From: Aliarcobacter sp.
GTDB lineage: Bacteria; Campylobacterota; Campylobacteria; Campylobacterales; Arcobacteraceae
Length of the DNA: 64,000 bases
Assembly (NCBI GenBank): GCA_028689025.1
Contig: JAQTXA010000003.1
Coordinates: 173,081-237,080 of the forward strand
Direction of reading: 5' to 3'
A program made the translations under genes and the position numbers. Under the pieces are notes generated by a model. That model was not told the origin of the DNA and made no database searches. It was given only the letters and a program-made list of their open reading frames with translations. This document shows positions 18,233 to 27,420 of the stretch, in pieces; the stretch's first letter is position 1, and the number at the start of each line of letters is the position of its first letter.

Positions 18233-20722
18233 TTACTCATTATAGTGTGAAAAATATGTTTTAGTTAATTCTTCAGAAGTTTCTGTTAATAAATTAGAGA
18301 TAGTTGATAAAAACTCATCTAAATGTGTATAAACATACTCATCTTCATCACTTTCTAAAAGTTTTTGGGTATTTGTTAATGTTATCATTGAAAAGACTTT
18401 AAATACAGGTTCTTCAAAATTACTAAGATGTGAATTATTGATATTTCTTGGTAATTCTTTTAAATCATTTAGTAATTGAGTTATTATATAAATTAACGAT
18501 TTTGGGTATTTTGTATTAAACATTAAAAAATCCAATACATTTTCTAAATCCAATGATGATTTATAATAAGCCCTATAAGAGTTATAACTCTCATAAGAGT
18601 TTAACATAGAGTCTAAAACATCATATTCAATTAATTTATCAAGTTTTAGAGTAAGAAGAGATCTTAATTTTGCAATTAAAAGTTGAGAAATTTCTATTTT
18701 AGAACCAATGTCATATAAAATTAGTCCTTGTTCTTTAAACATACTTTCATCAATTAATTCTCTATACGCCATTAAATAAATTAATAATCTATCCAGTTCA
18801 TTTATATGATCTTTATATGTGAAAACTTCTCTTTTATTGTAACTGTTCCAATCTTTTTGCATTCTTTCATATATTCGCCATGCTTCCATTGTAAGAAGAT
18901 TTTTTACACTGGCATTAAGATTTGAAAGCATAGATAGAGTGAAACTAAGTGTTCCCATTCTATTTTTATCTCTAATCAAGGAAACAATCTCTTTAAGAGG
19001 TGAAACTAACTCTTCATTTAAAAAGCCAGGATAACTCATTGTTAGATGAGTTAAGGCATTATTTAAAATAGTATTTGTTTTTTTCGAATTTGCATTGTCT
19101 TCATATCTATTTAGATTTAGCATATTTTTTAAATTAAATCTAACCATTCTAGCTGTTGTTATTGCTCTTGTTAAATATCTTCCTAACCAAAAGAGATTTT
19201 CTGCTCTTTTGGTTGAAATATTTTCTAATCTAGAATCAATAAAAGCTCTATTTTTAAAAATGTTATTTCCATTAAAAGCTTCATCTTTTCCAAGAATCCA
19301 TAAATCCTTACTTGTTCCACCTTTTTGATTTGAAACAACCAGTGAATCTGTTGATGGAGAAACTCTTATTAATCCCCCAGGCATTACTTGATAATCTTTT
19401 CCTTCTAAATAAGAAAAGGCTCTAATTACAGTATTTCTTGGTTCAATTTTCCCTTTTGTAAAAGAGGGAGTTGTTGAAAAATCTATAACTTCTTGTCCAA
19501 CATAATAGTGAGGATTGCTTTTTATTTTTTCTATAAGTTTATTTAACTCAACTTCATCTAATTTATGGGCAAAATGAACTTCAATATTATCTGTTCGATC
19601 AATCTTTTTTATAATTAGATTTTTGATATTTTTAAGTACAAACTCTAGTTCATTCTTTTGTCCACACCACCAAGTGGCAATTTGGGGTAATATTAACTCT
19701 TCATTTAATAAAAATTTTGCAATATTTTTCATAAATGGATTTAGACCAATGTTCTCTAAAATACCAATACCAATTGGATTTATCATTGATAAATTATCTT
19801 TTCTAATTACATTTACAAGTCCAGCAACTCCAAGTTGTGAATCATTTCTAAGTTCTAATGGGTCGCAATATTGTGAATCAACTCTTCTAATTAAAGTATC
19901 AACTTTTCTTAATCCATTTAAACTTTTTAACCATAATTGGTTGTTTTTTACAAGTAAATCTTCCCCTTGAACAAGAGTTAAATCTAAAAAAGAACTAATA
20001 TATGAGTGTTCAAAATAGGTTTCATTTAAAGGACCTGGCGTTAAAAGTGCAATTAGTGGATTATCATGATTTGACGAAGAGAGAGATTTTAACATATTTT
20101 TAAAACCCTCAATAAATTTTGCCATTTTCAAAATCTCTACATTTGGATATAAATCATCTGAGATAGAGTTCATTGTAAGTCTATTTTCTATAGCATATCC
20201 AAGACCTGATGGTGATTGAGTTCTATCATTTATAACCCAAAATTTTCCATCAGGACCACGACTAATATCTGCTGCATAAAATCGCATAGAGTAGTAATCT
20301 TTATTTTCAAAGTTAAAAACTTCAGGTATAAAACTTTTGTGGGCAAAGATAATTTCAGCTGGAACAATTCCCTCTTTTATTAATCTTTGCTCAGTATATA
20401 AATCTTTGAAAATTAGATTTAAAAGTTTTGCTCTTTGTTTTAATCCCTTTGAAACTTCTTCCCATTCCGTATCTGTAAGAACTAAAGGAATAGGGTCTAA
20501 ATTCCATCTTCTATTATTACCCTCAGGGTCATTATAAATATTATAAGTAACCCCATTATCTTCAAGTCTCCAATCAATTTCTAGTTGTTTCTGTTCAAGC
20601 TGTTTGATACCGGCTTTTTCTATTCCGTCAATTATATCAGCCCAATGAGCTCTTGGTGTACAAGATTTATCAAACATCTCATCAAATGATGATTCTAACT
20701 TACAACTATCAAAAATTGACAT
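18233..20722 (-). CDS. Circularly permuted ATP-grasp ligase fused to alpha-E domain
   Basis: 829 residues. The N-terminal ~480 residues are a circularly permuted ATP-grasp domain: LDPIPLVLTDTEWE, GLKQRAKLLNLIFKDLYT, WVINDRTQSPSGLGYA, LTPGPLNETYFEH, YVGQEVIDF and the later NTVIRAF. The C-terminal ~330 residues are an alpha-E domain beginning at RAENLFWLGRYLTRA. Fusion order equals the gene order of the separate pair at 11174-13205, so the two clusters contain paralogous ligase/alpha-E units. Stop and start codons abut those of both flanking genes, so the operon is tightly coupled. Predicted amide-bond ligase; substrate unknown. Confidence 0.9.
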   Translation of the reverse strand: MSIFDSCKLESSFDEMFDKSCTPRAHWADIIDGIEKAGIKQLEQKQLEIDWRLEDNGVTYNIYNDPEGNNRRWNLDPIPLVLTDTEWEEVSKGLKQRAKLLNLIFKDLYTEQRLIKEGIVPAEIIFAHKSFIPEVFNFENKDYYSMRFYAADISRGPDGKFWVINDRTQSPSGLGYAIENRLTMNSISDDLYPNVEILKMAKFIEGFKNMLKSLSSSNHDNPLIALLTPGPLNETYFEHSYISSFLDLTLVQGEDLLVKNNQLWLKSLNGLRKVDTLIRRVDSQYCDPLELRNDSQLGVAGLVNVIRKDNLSMINPIGIGILENIGLNPFMKNIAKFLLNEELILPQIATWWCGQKNELEFVLKNIKNLIIKKIDRTDNIEVHFAHKLDEVELNKLIEKIKSNPHYYVGQEVIDFSTTPSFTKGKIEPRNTVIRAFSYLEGKDYQVMPGGLIRVSPSTDSLVVSNQKGGTSKDLWILGKDEAFNGNNIFKNRAFIDSRLENISTKRAENLFWLGRYLTRAITTARMVRFNLKNMLNLNRYEDNANSKKTNTILNNALTHLTMSYPGFLNEELVSPLKEIVSLIRDKNRMGTLSFTLSMLSNLNASVKNLLTMEAWRIYERMQKDWNSYNKREVFTYKDHINELDRLLIYLMAYRELIDESMFKEQGLILYDIGSKIEISQLLIAKLRSLLTLKLDKLIEYDVLDSMLNSYESYNSYRAYYKSSLDLENVLDFLMFNTKYPKSLIYIITQLLNDLKELPRNINNSHLSNFEEPVFKVFSMITLTNTQKLLESDEDEYVYTHLDEFLSTISNLLTETSEELTKTYFSHYNE

Positions 20723-23700
20723 CTACTTTTTAATCCACCTTTGTCTTAAATCTAATGTATGTGGGTATTCTTTATTTTTTGGCATCTCTTTGAAAAGAAG
20801 TTTTTTACTTCCTTTTGTATTTGTTAATGTTCTTGTTGCTTCCACTGCAAATAGAGTATTTGCTTCCCCTGAAATAGATGGTTCATAAGCTTCAACTTCA
20901 CCTTGAGAGTGATTGAAATCCCAATATCTATTTATTCTTCTTGATTCTGCTTCATAAGAATTTACAGGGAAGGTATCATAACTTCTTCCACCTGGATGTG
21001 CAACAAAATAATTAAACCCACCAATAGATCTAGTATTCCATTTATCTATTATATCAAAAGTTAAAGGTGTATCTACTTTAATGGTTGGATGAAGGGCTGA
21101 CCAAGGTTGCCAAGCTTTATATCTAACTCCACTTACATACTCTCCTTCAATATCTGTTTTTGATAGGGGAACTTGAACACCATTACAAGTTACTATATAT
21201 CTCTCTTCATTGAAATTCTCAATTTTTATTTGTAATCTTTCAACTGATGAATCAACATATCTTGATGTTCCTTGTGAACTTGATTCTTCACCAAGAACAT
21301 TCCATGGCTCAATAGCTGATCTAATTTCAACAGGCATTCCCTCAATCATAGTCATTCCATATAATGGGAATCTAAATTCAAAGAATGGGTCAAACCAATC
21401 AAGTTTAAACTCATAACCTTCATCATTTAAGTATTGAACGACACTTCTTAAGTCATCTTTTACATAGTGTTCAAGTAAGAATTTATCATGTAATCTTGTT
21501 CCCCATCTAACTAAATCATGTTTATATGGTTTTTGCCAAAAACAAGATACTAGTGCTCGTACCAATAACATTTGTAAAAGTGCCATTTGAGAGTGAGGTG
21601 GCATGTCAAAAGCTCTAAGCTCTAAAATACCAAGTCTTCCTGTACTACTATCAGGAGAATATAATTTATCTATACAAAACTCACTTCTATGAGTATTTCC
21701 TGTAATGTCTGTTAGCATATGTCTAAATAATCTATCCGTTAACCAAAATGGAACATCACCAGTTTCTGGAATTTGTGAAAAGGCAATCTCTAATTCATAA
21801 AGATTTTCAGCTCTTCCTTCATCAACTCTTGGAGCTTGTGAAGTAGGGCCTATAAATGCTCCTGAGAATAGATAAGATAAACCTGGATGGTGTTGCCAGA
21901 ATGTGATTAAACTTCTAAGTAATTGAGGATTTCTTAAAAGTGGTGAATCACTAGGTTTTAATGCCCCAATAGTAACATGGTTACCACCACCAGTTCCTGT
22001 GTGTCTACCATCAATCATAAACTTTTCAGTTCCAAGTCTACAAAGTCTTGCATCTTCATAAAGTGCAAGTAGATTATCACTTAACTCTTTCCAAGAAGTT
22101 GCAGGTTGAATATTAACTTCAATAACACCTGGATCTGGAGTTACTTTAATTCTATCTGTTCTTAAATCGTGTGGAGGTTCATACCCTTCAATGATTACTG
22201 ATAAATTTAATATAGTTGCAGTTTGTTCAATTGAAGCAATTAAATCTAAGAATACTTCTGTATCTTCAATTGGAGGAAGGAAAATACAAAGTTTATCATC
22301 TCTAATTTCAGAAGTAATTGCAGTTCTTACAAAAGTATTTGAATTAAATTTTGGCGTTGTTTTTTTGCTAGTTTTTTTAGCTCTTTTTTTCACATCTTTA
22401 ATGTAATCTCCAAGTGCAGGTGCATATGCAAAAAGGTCTGTTTCAAAACTTTTTTCTAATTCAATAGCTGGTTTTACTACTAATGATTCTAATGGAAGTC
22501 TTAATCCCATTGGTGAATTTCCAGCACTTAAAAATAGGTGATTTCTTCTAAATTCCCATTTTGAACTTATCCATTTTGAAACACCAAAATTTAAAGGTAA
22601 AACGTAACCAACTTCATTGTTTAAGCCTTGTGATAATTTCTCAGCTATTGTTTTTCTCTCAAGTGGATCTTTTAAATCATATTTTAAAGGGTCAATATCA
22701 AGAGGAAGTTCTGCTTCTTTCATAATATAATAGATTGGATCTTCAAAGGCTGGACTTATATTTTCATCACTAACACCTAAAACAGATGCAAGTGTCGATA
22801 AGAAGTTTTTTGCATCAGCAGTTGTATAAGGAAATACATCATCTTTATTTGCTAAAAGTGCAGGATTTTCCCAAACTGGTTTTTTATCTTTTCTCCAATA
22901 AATTGTTGTTTGCCATCTAGGAAGTGGTTCACCTGGGTACCATTTTCCTTGGGCATGGTGTAAAAGTCCACCAGTTGTACTTGTATCTAAAAGTCTTCTT
23001 GCTAGTTTTGTAGCTAATTCTCTTTTGTGTTCACCATCTGCTTCACTATTCCATTGAGCTGATTCCATATCATCAATAGAAACAAATGTTGGTTCTCCTC
23101 CCATTGTTAGACGAACATCATTTTTTTCTAAATCTTCATCTACTTTGAAACCTAAGTCATAAATAGCTTTCCATTGTTCTTCTTTATAAGGTTTTGTAAC
23201 CCTTGGAGATTCAAAAATTCTTGTAACACTATTATCAAATTCAAACTCTGTTTCACATTTATCACTAAATCCCTCAATTGCATGAGCACTATTATAGTGA
23301 GGAGTACAAGCTAATGGAATATGACCTTCACCTGCAAACAGTCCACTTGTACTATCAAGTCCAACCCAACCAGCACCAGGAATATAAACTTCTGTCCATG
23401 CATGTAAATCTGTAAAGTCAGCTTCAGGACCACTTGGTCCATCAAGTGATTTAACGTCAGCCGTTAATTGAACTAAATATCCAGATACAAAACGTGCTGC
23501 AAGTCCTAAATGTCTTAAAACTTGTACAAAAAGCCAAGCAGAATCTCTACAAGAACCTAATTTATTTTCTAAAGTAGTTTTACAAGTTTGAACACCTGCT
23601 TCTAGTCTTACTGTATAGTTTACATATTGGTTAATTTTTTGATTAACTTCTACTAAAAAATCAATAATAGGTTTTTCACTTTTATCAATACTTTTTACAA

Positions 23701-24088
23701 AATCTTTAAGAAGTTTACCTTTTTCATTGATTTTTAAATAAGGTTTTAACTCTTTTTTTAATTCTTTTTTATATTCAAAAGGAAAGTTTGTAGCACTTTC
23801 TTCAACAAAAAAGTCAAAAGGATTTAATGTAATTAAATCAGCAATAATTTCAACATCAATAAAAAACTCTTTTGTTTTTTCAGGAAAAACTACTCTTGCT
23901 TGGTAGTTTCCAAATGGATCTTGTTGCCAGTTTAAAAAATGACCATCTGGTTTTATTTTTAATGAATAAGCTTCAATTGGAGTTCTACTATGAGGTGCGG
24001 GTCTTAATCTTATAATGTGTGGAGATAAAGATATAGGTCTATCGTATTTATAGTGAGTTTTGTGGGAAATAACTACTTTTAAAGACAT
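20723..24088 (-). CDS. DUF2126 protein with N-terminal transglutaminase domain
   Basis: 1121 residues. The first ~290 are a transglutaminase-like domain with N-terminal beta-sandwich, Cys in GSCRDSAW, His in DLHAWTEVYI and Asp in GLDSTSG. The remaining ~800 are DUF2126, with conserved GGEPTFVSIDD, GKWYPGEPLPRW, GRHTGTGGGNHVTIG and FWQHHPGLSYLFSG. DUF2126 has, as I recall, been proposed to belong to the glutamine-synthetase-like amidoligases; I could not verify this here. First gene of the operon, directly abutting the ATP-grasp/alpha-E fusion. The unit could form and cleave amide bonds on a peptide or polymer. Product unknown. Confidence 0.9.
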   Translation of the reverse strand: MSLKVVISHKTHYKYDRPISLSPHIIRLRPAPHSRTPIEAYSLKIKPDGHFLNWQQDPFGNYQARVVFPEKTKEFFIDVEIIADLITLNPFDFFVEESATNFPFEYKKELKKELKPYLKINEKGKLLKDFVKSIDKSEKPIIDFLVEVNQKINQYVNYTVRLEAGVQTCKTTLENKLGSCRDSAWLFVQVLRHLGLAARFVSGYLVQLTADVKSLDGPSGPEADFTDLHAWTEVYIPGAGWVGLDSTSGLFAGEGHIPLACTPHYNSAHAIEGFSDKCETEFEFDNSVTRIFESPRVTKPYKEEQWKAIYDLGFKVDEDLEKNDVRLTMGGEPTFVSIDDMESAQWNSEADGEHKRELATKLARRLLDTSTTGGLLHHAQGKWYPGEPLPRWQTTIYWRKDKKPVWENPALLANKDDVFPYTTADAKNFLSTLASVLGVSDENISPAFEDPIYYIMKEAELPLDIDPLKYDLKDPLERKTIAEKLSQGLNNEVGYVLPLNFGVSKWISSKWEFRRNHLFLSAGNSPMGLRLPLESLVVKPAIELEKSFETDLFAYAPALGDYIKDVKKRAKKTSKKTTPKFNSNTFVRTAITSEIRDDKLCIFLPPIEDTEVFLDLIASIEQTATILNLSVIIEGYEPPHDLRTDRIKVTPDPGVIEVNIQPATSWKELSDNLLALYEDARLCRLGTEKFMIDGRHTGTGGGNHVTIGALKPSDSPLLRNPQLLRSLITFWQHHPGLSYLFSGAFIGPTSQAPRVDEGRAENLYELEIAFSQIPETGDVPFWLTDRLFRHMLTDITGNTHRSEFCIDKLYSPDSSTGRLGILELRAFDMPPHSQMALLQMLLVRALVSCFWQKPYKHDLVRWGTRLHDKFLLEHYVKDDLRSVVQYLNDEGYEFKLDWFDPFFEFRFPLYGMTMIEGMPVEIRSAIEPWNVLGEESSSQGTSRYVDSSVERLQIKIENFNEERYIVTCNGVQVPLSKTDIEGEYVSGVRYKAWQPWSALHPTIKVDTPLTFDIIDKWNTRSIGGFNYFVAHPGGRSYDTFPVNSYEAESRRINRYWDFNHSQGEVEAYEPSISGEANTLFAVEATRTLTNTKGSKKLLFKEMPKNKEYPHTLDLRQRWIKK

Positions 24089-24209
24089 TTACAATCCTTT
24101 TAAATTTTAATTGAAATTATTATACATGAATAAAATAAGTAAATTTATTAAATAGCTGTATATTAGTAATACAATTAAAACTTAACTATATTGCATAAAG
24201 TTTAATATG

Positions 24210-24223
24210 TTGATGACAATCAA
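24210..24223 (+). promoter_or_regulatory. FNR-type box before haemerythrin gene
   Basis: TTGATGACAATCAA, a perfect TTGAT-N4-ATCAA palindrome. Its centre is about 40 bp before the start site expected from the TATAGA box at 24244-24249, the class II activation spacing. The likely binder is the FNR-like protein at 53523. Confidence 0.75.
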
Positions 24224-24271
24224 TTAAAAAGATTTAGAATTATTATAGAATTACAAAAAATAGGAGTTAAT

Positions 24272-24712
24272 ATGCTAATAAATAAGAATGATTTACCACT
24301 TGTAGCGATGGATTTTATGAATGATACACATTTTGAAGATACAGAAATAATAAATGAACTTTATAAATATATTTTGGAGTATGAAAAAGAACAAAATGAA
24401 TTAAGCCTAAAAAATTTAGAAAATAAATATAAAGAGTGGATAACTCACACTGAAAATCATTTTGAAACTGAAGAGATACAAATGAGAGAAAAAGGTTTTT
24501 TTGCTTATGAATTTCATAAAAATGAACATAATATCAATTTATCAGAGATAAAAGAACTTTTTAATAATTTTGAGAATACAAGGAATATTTTAGAATTAAA
24601 AAACTATTTTGAAAATAATCTTGTGAATTGGTTAATAAATCATATTCAAACAATGGATACAGTAACTGCAATGTTTTTTAAAACAGGAATGAGTCCTTGT
24701 TCAATGCATTAA
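24272..24712 (+). CDS. Haemerythrin-like protein
   Basis: 146 residues with the di-iron ligand set of bacteriohaemerythrins: His in NDTHFEDTE, H-x3-H-x3-E in THTENHFETEE, H-x3-H in FHKNEH, and H-x4-D in NHIQTMD. The region before the first His differs from the usual chemosensory type. A C-terminal CSMH tail is present. Bacteriohaemerythrins bind O2 or NO reversibly. SD AGGAG before ATG 24272. An FNR-type box upstream suggests induction at low O2 or by NO. Transcribed alone, convergent with the metallophosphoesterase. Confidence 0.87.
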   Translation: MLINKNDLPLVAMDFMNDTHFEDTEIINELYKYILEYEKEQNELSLKNLENKYKEWITHTENHFETEEIQMREKGFFAYEFHKNEHNINLSEIKELFNNFENTRNILELKNYFENNLVNWLINHIQTMDTVTAMFFKTGMSPCSMH

Positions 24713-24747
24713 TTTGTAAGAGATAAAATAGAGTGCTAGTTATAAAG

Positions 24748-25869
24748 TTAAGAGTGTAATTTTAAAACAGTTATTTCGCTACTAGCACCAAGTCTCATAG
24801 GTGGTCCCCAAAATCCAGTACCTTTATTTACATAAACTTGTGTAAAGTCATTATATGTGTGAAGACCTTTTACATAAGGTTGTTGAAGTTTTACTAAAAA
24901 ATTAAATGGGAAAATCTGTCCACCATGGGTATGTCCACTAAGAATTAAATCTATTCCTTGGGTATTTCCTATCTCTTCAACAAATTTTGGTTGATGAGCT
25001 AAGAGAATGGTTGGTGAATTTTGTCTATTTTGCATAGCTTTATTAATATCAGGTATAAAATCATTATATTTAAAACCAAATCTATCATAAACTCCACAAA
25101 GATTAAACCCTTCATCTTTTGGTCCAACATAAACATTTTCATTTTCTAAAGTTTTTATTCCCAAAGAATTTACGTAATCAATAATTGGTTTAACTCCATG
25201 AAAATATTCATGATTTCCAACTATAAAATATGTTCCATATTTTGATTTTATGTTTTTGAGTTCATTAAGTGCAGGAGCTGCATACTCTAATTTTGTATCA
25301 ACTAAGTCGCCAGTTATTACAACTACATCGGCATTTAAAATATTTATTTTTTTTACAAGAGTGTTTATAAAATCTTTATCAATTAATCCACCAATGTGAA
25401 CATCACTTATTTGAACAATAGTGTAGGGTGATTTTAAATCTTTTATTTTTACATCTACAACTTCAATTTCTACATTTTTAGCATTATCAATAGCTTTAGC
25501 ATTTGTGGCAATCACAAGAGAAATTGCACCAATATCTAAGCCTTTTTTGAAGAATTCTCTTCTATTTTTTTTGAATGGTGTTTTGTTAATTCCAAAAGAG
25601 ATGATTTCATGTAATAAAGTAATAATAAATGTTAAAAAAATCACCCCAATTGGCAAGGAAAGGACAAAATAGAGCCAGTTAGGCACGAATGGGTAGTATC
25701 TTGCCATTGGGTATAAAATTACACCCAAAAAAGTGATATACAAAATTAGGCTAAGATACTTTTTCGTCTTATAAGTAAAATCGAGTTTATTTATAAGACG
25801 TTTTTTTATTATAAAAGTTTGAAAAGCAAAAACTGTAACAAAAACTAAAAAAAATATTATGAAATTCAT
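24748..25869 (-). CDS. Membrane metallophosphoesterase with Tat-like motif (YkuE/YaeI-like)
   Basis: 373 residues. Three N-terminal membrane helices (about 2-20, 38-58, 68-92), then NRREFFKKG and a hydrophobic stretch that together resemble a twin-arginine signal inside the chain. The calcineurin-like core follows: DVHIGG, GDLVD, GNHEYFHG, LAHQP and GHTHGGQ. All metal-binding motifs are intact. Relatives hydrolyse phosphate esters at the outer face of the membrane (for example lipid A or lipid pyrophosphate related substrates); the substrate here is not known. Monocistronic. Confidence 0.85.
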   Translation of the reverse strand: MNFIIFFLVFVTVFAFQTFIIKKRLINKLDFTYKTKKYLSLILYITFLGVILYPMARYYPFVPNWLYFVLSLPIGVIFLTFIITLLHEIISFGINKTPFKKNRREFFKKGLDIGAISLVIATNAKAIDNAKNVEIEVVDVKIKDLKSPYTIVQISDVHIGGLIDKDFINTLVKKINILNADVVVITGDLVDTKLEYAAPALNELKNIKSKYGTYFIVGNHEYFHGVKPIIDYVNSLGIKTLENENVYVGPKDEGFNLCGVYDRFGFKYNDFIPDINKAMQNRQNSPTILLAHQPKFVEEIGNTQGIDLILSGHTHGGQIFPFNFLVKLQQPYVKGLHTYNDFTQVYVNKGTGFWGPPMRLGASSEITVLKLHS

Positions 25870-26012
25870 GTGGGATTGTAAGCTCTTTGGGTTAATGAAA
25901 ATTAAACGAAATATGTAGCTTTTGTGTAGTGTTTGAATTAGTTTTTAATAGGGTCGATAAATTGGGAAAGCAGAGAAAAAAAGTTTGTCAAATCATCATT
26001 TTTTTATGCAAA

Positions 26013-27314
26013 TTAATTTTTAATTCTTTTAATACTTTCAACCAAATTCATTATTTCTTCTTTTGTTTGAGAGAAATGAATAGATACTCTAACCCAACCT
26101 GGTCGATTATTCATATCAAGTTCTTTTATTCCTAATAAATCATGACCATATGGTCCTGCACATGAACATCCCGCTCTTGTTTGGATTCCATCATTTGAAG
26201 ATAAACGATTACATAATTCGTATGGACTGAAACCTTTTATATTAAAAGATACTATTCCTATATTTGAAGCCTCTTGATTTCCGTATATTTCACAATTTGG
26301 AATCTTTTTTAGTTCATTTATAAATAACTCTTTTAACTCTTCTTTTTGTTTTTTTATAAATTCAAAACCAATTTCATTTCTTAATTGATATGCAAGAGAT
26401 GCTCTAATAAATTGCAAAATTGGAGGGGTTCCAGCTTCTTCTCTAGCTTCAATATCTTGTTGATAAGTTTGTGAAGTTTTATTTACATATAAAACAGTTC
26501 CACCACCTGCAAATGATGGAGCAATAGTTGTATCAATCAAAGACTTTCTAATTATTAATAAACCACAAGAAGCAGGGCCACCTAGAAGTTTGTGAGGCGA
26601 CATAAACATTGCATCATATAAATGTGATGGAATATTCATATATGGACTTGAAGCCGCTGCATCAAAACAAACTAGAGCATTGTAACTTCTTAATATTTTT
26701 GAAATCTCTTCATAGGGAGTTATAATTCCTGTTACATTTGAAGCAACACAAAATGAAGCAATTATCTCTCTATGTTTGTTTTTTTCTAAAACTTCTTTTA
26801 AGTGGTTTAAATCTACTAAACCTTGTTTATCTAAATTTATTCTTTGTATTTCACATAAAGCTTCTCTAAAAGAGACTTCATTTGAGTGGTGTTCATAAGG
26901 TCCAACTATTACTAAAGGTGCAGTTTTTAAATCTATTTGAAAACCATATCTTTTTTTTGTAGAAGGTGGAATGTATAATCCCATTAACTCTTGAAAGTGT
27001 TTTATGGCAGCAGTTGTTCCACAGCCACTTGGAAGGATTGCAAAATCTTCATTAAGTTCTAGATTTTTAGCAAGTGTAGTTCTTGCCATTTCATAATAGT
27101 TTGTAGTTTTATCGGCATTTGATGCCTCTTTTGAGTGTGTATTGGCATAAGTTTCAAGTACATCATGGATTCTATTTTCTATTTGTCTAAAAGCTAATCC
27201 TGAGGCAGTATAATCAAAATACTCTTTTTTATTTTTCCCAATAGTGTTGTATTTAATAAAATTTAATATATCTGTATTTTCATTGAAAAAAGGTCTAAAA
27301 ATATTTTTGTTCAT
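26013..27314 (-). CDS. Class V aminotransferase, cysteine-desulfurase-like
   Basis: 433 residues of fold type I PLP enzyme. Visible: PEHHSNE-type EHHSNEVSF, CFDAAASSPY, the PLP lysine in MSPHKLLGG, and a C-terminal RAGCSCAGPYG resembling the active-site loop of SufS/CsdA, where a cysteine accepts sulfur. The family members in Campylobacterota are usually annotated as class V aminotransferases or desulfurases. ATG with weak SD; upstream gap 27315-27388. It is next to sulfur assimilation genes but separated from them by a terminator, so a role in sulfur transfer is plausible, not shown. Confidence 0.82.
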   Translation of the reverse strand: MNKNIFRPFFNENTDILNFIKYNTIGKNKKEYFDYTASGLAFRQIENRIHDVLETYANTHSKEASNADKTTNYYEMARTTLAKNLELNEDFAILPSGCGTTAAIKHFQELMGLYIPPSTKKRYGFQIDLKTAPLVIVGPYEHHSNEVSFREALCEIQRINLDKQGLVDLNHLKEVLEKNKHREIIASFCVASNVTGIITPYEEISKILRSYNALVCFDAAASSPYMNIPSHLYDAMFMSPHKLLGGPASCGLLIIRKSLIDTTIAPSFAGGGTVLYVNKTSQTYQQDIEAREEAGTPPILQFIRASLAYQLRNEIGFEFIKKQKEELKELFINELKKIPNCEIYGNQEASNIGIVSFNIKGFSPYELCNRLSSNDGIQTRAGCSCAGPYGHDLLGIKELDMNNRPGWVRVSIHFSQTKEEIMNLVESIKRIKN

Positions 27315-27388
27315 TTTTATTTGCTCATTTGATTAGTTTTGATTATTAAGTTTATAATTTTAAGTTATTTATCATAAGAGTTAGCTTG

Positions 27389-27420
27389 AATAAAAAAAGC
27401 TAGTGTAAGCTTTTTTTATT
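27389..27420 (-). terminator. Intrinsic terminator ending the sulfur operon
   Basis: Arms AATAAAAAAAGCT (27389-27401) and AGCTTTTTTTATT (27408-27420), perfect 13-bp stem, 6-nt loop; the minus-strand transcript ends in a U tract. It starts at the stop codon of the sulfite-reductase-like gene. Confidence 0.85.

Noticed and set aside
27300..27420. Frameshifted remainder of a sulfite reductase downstream
   Set aside because: No C-x5-C/C-x3-C coding sequence follows in any frame; a terminator lies there instead.
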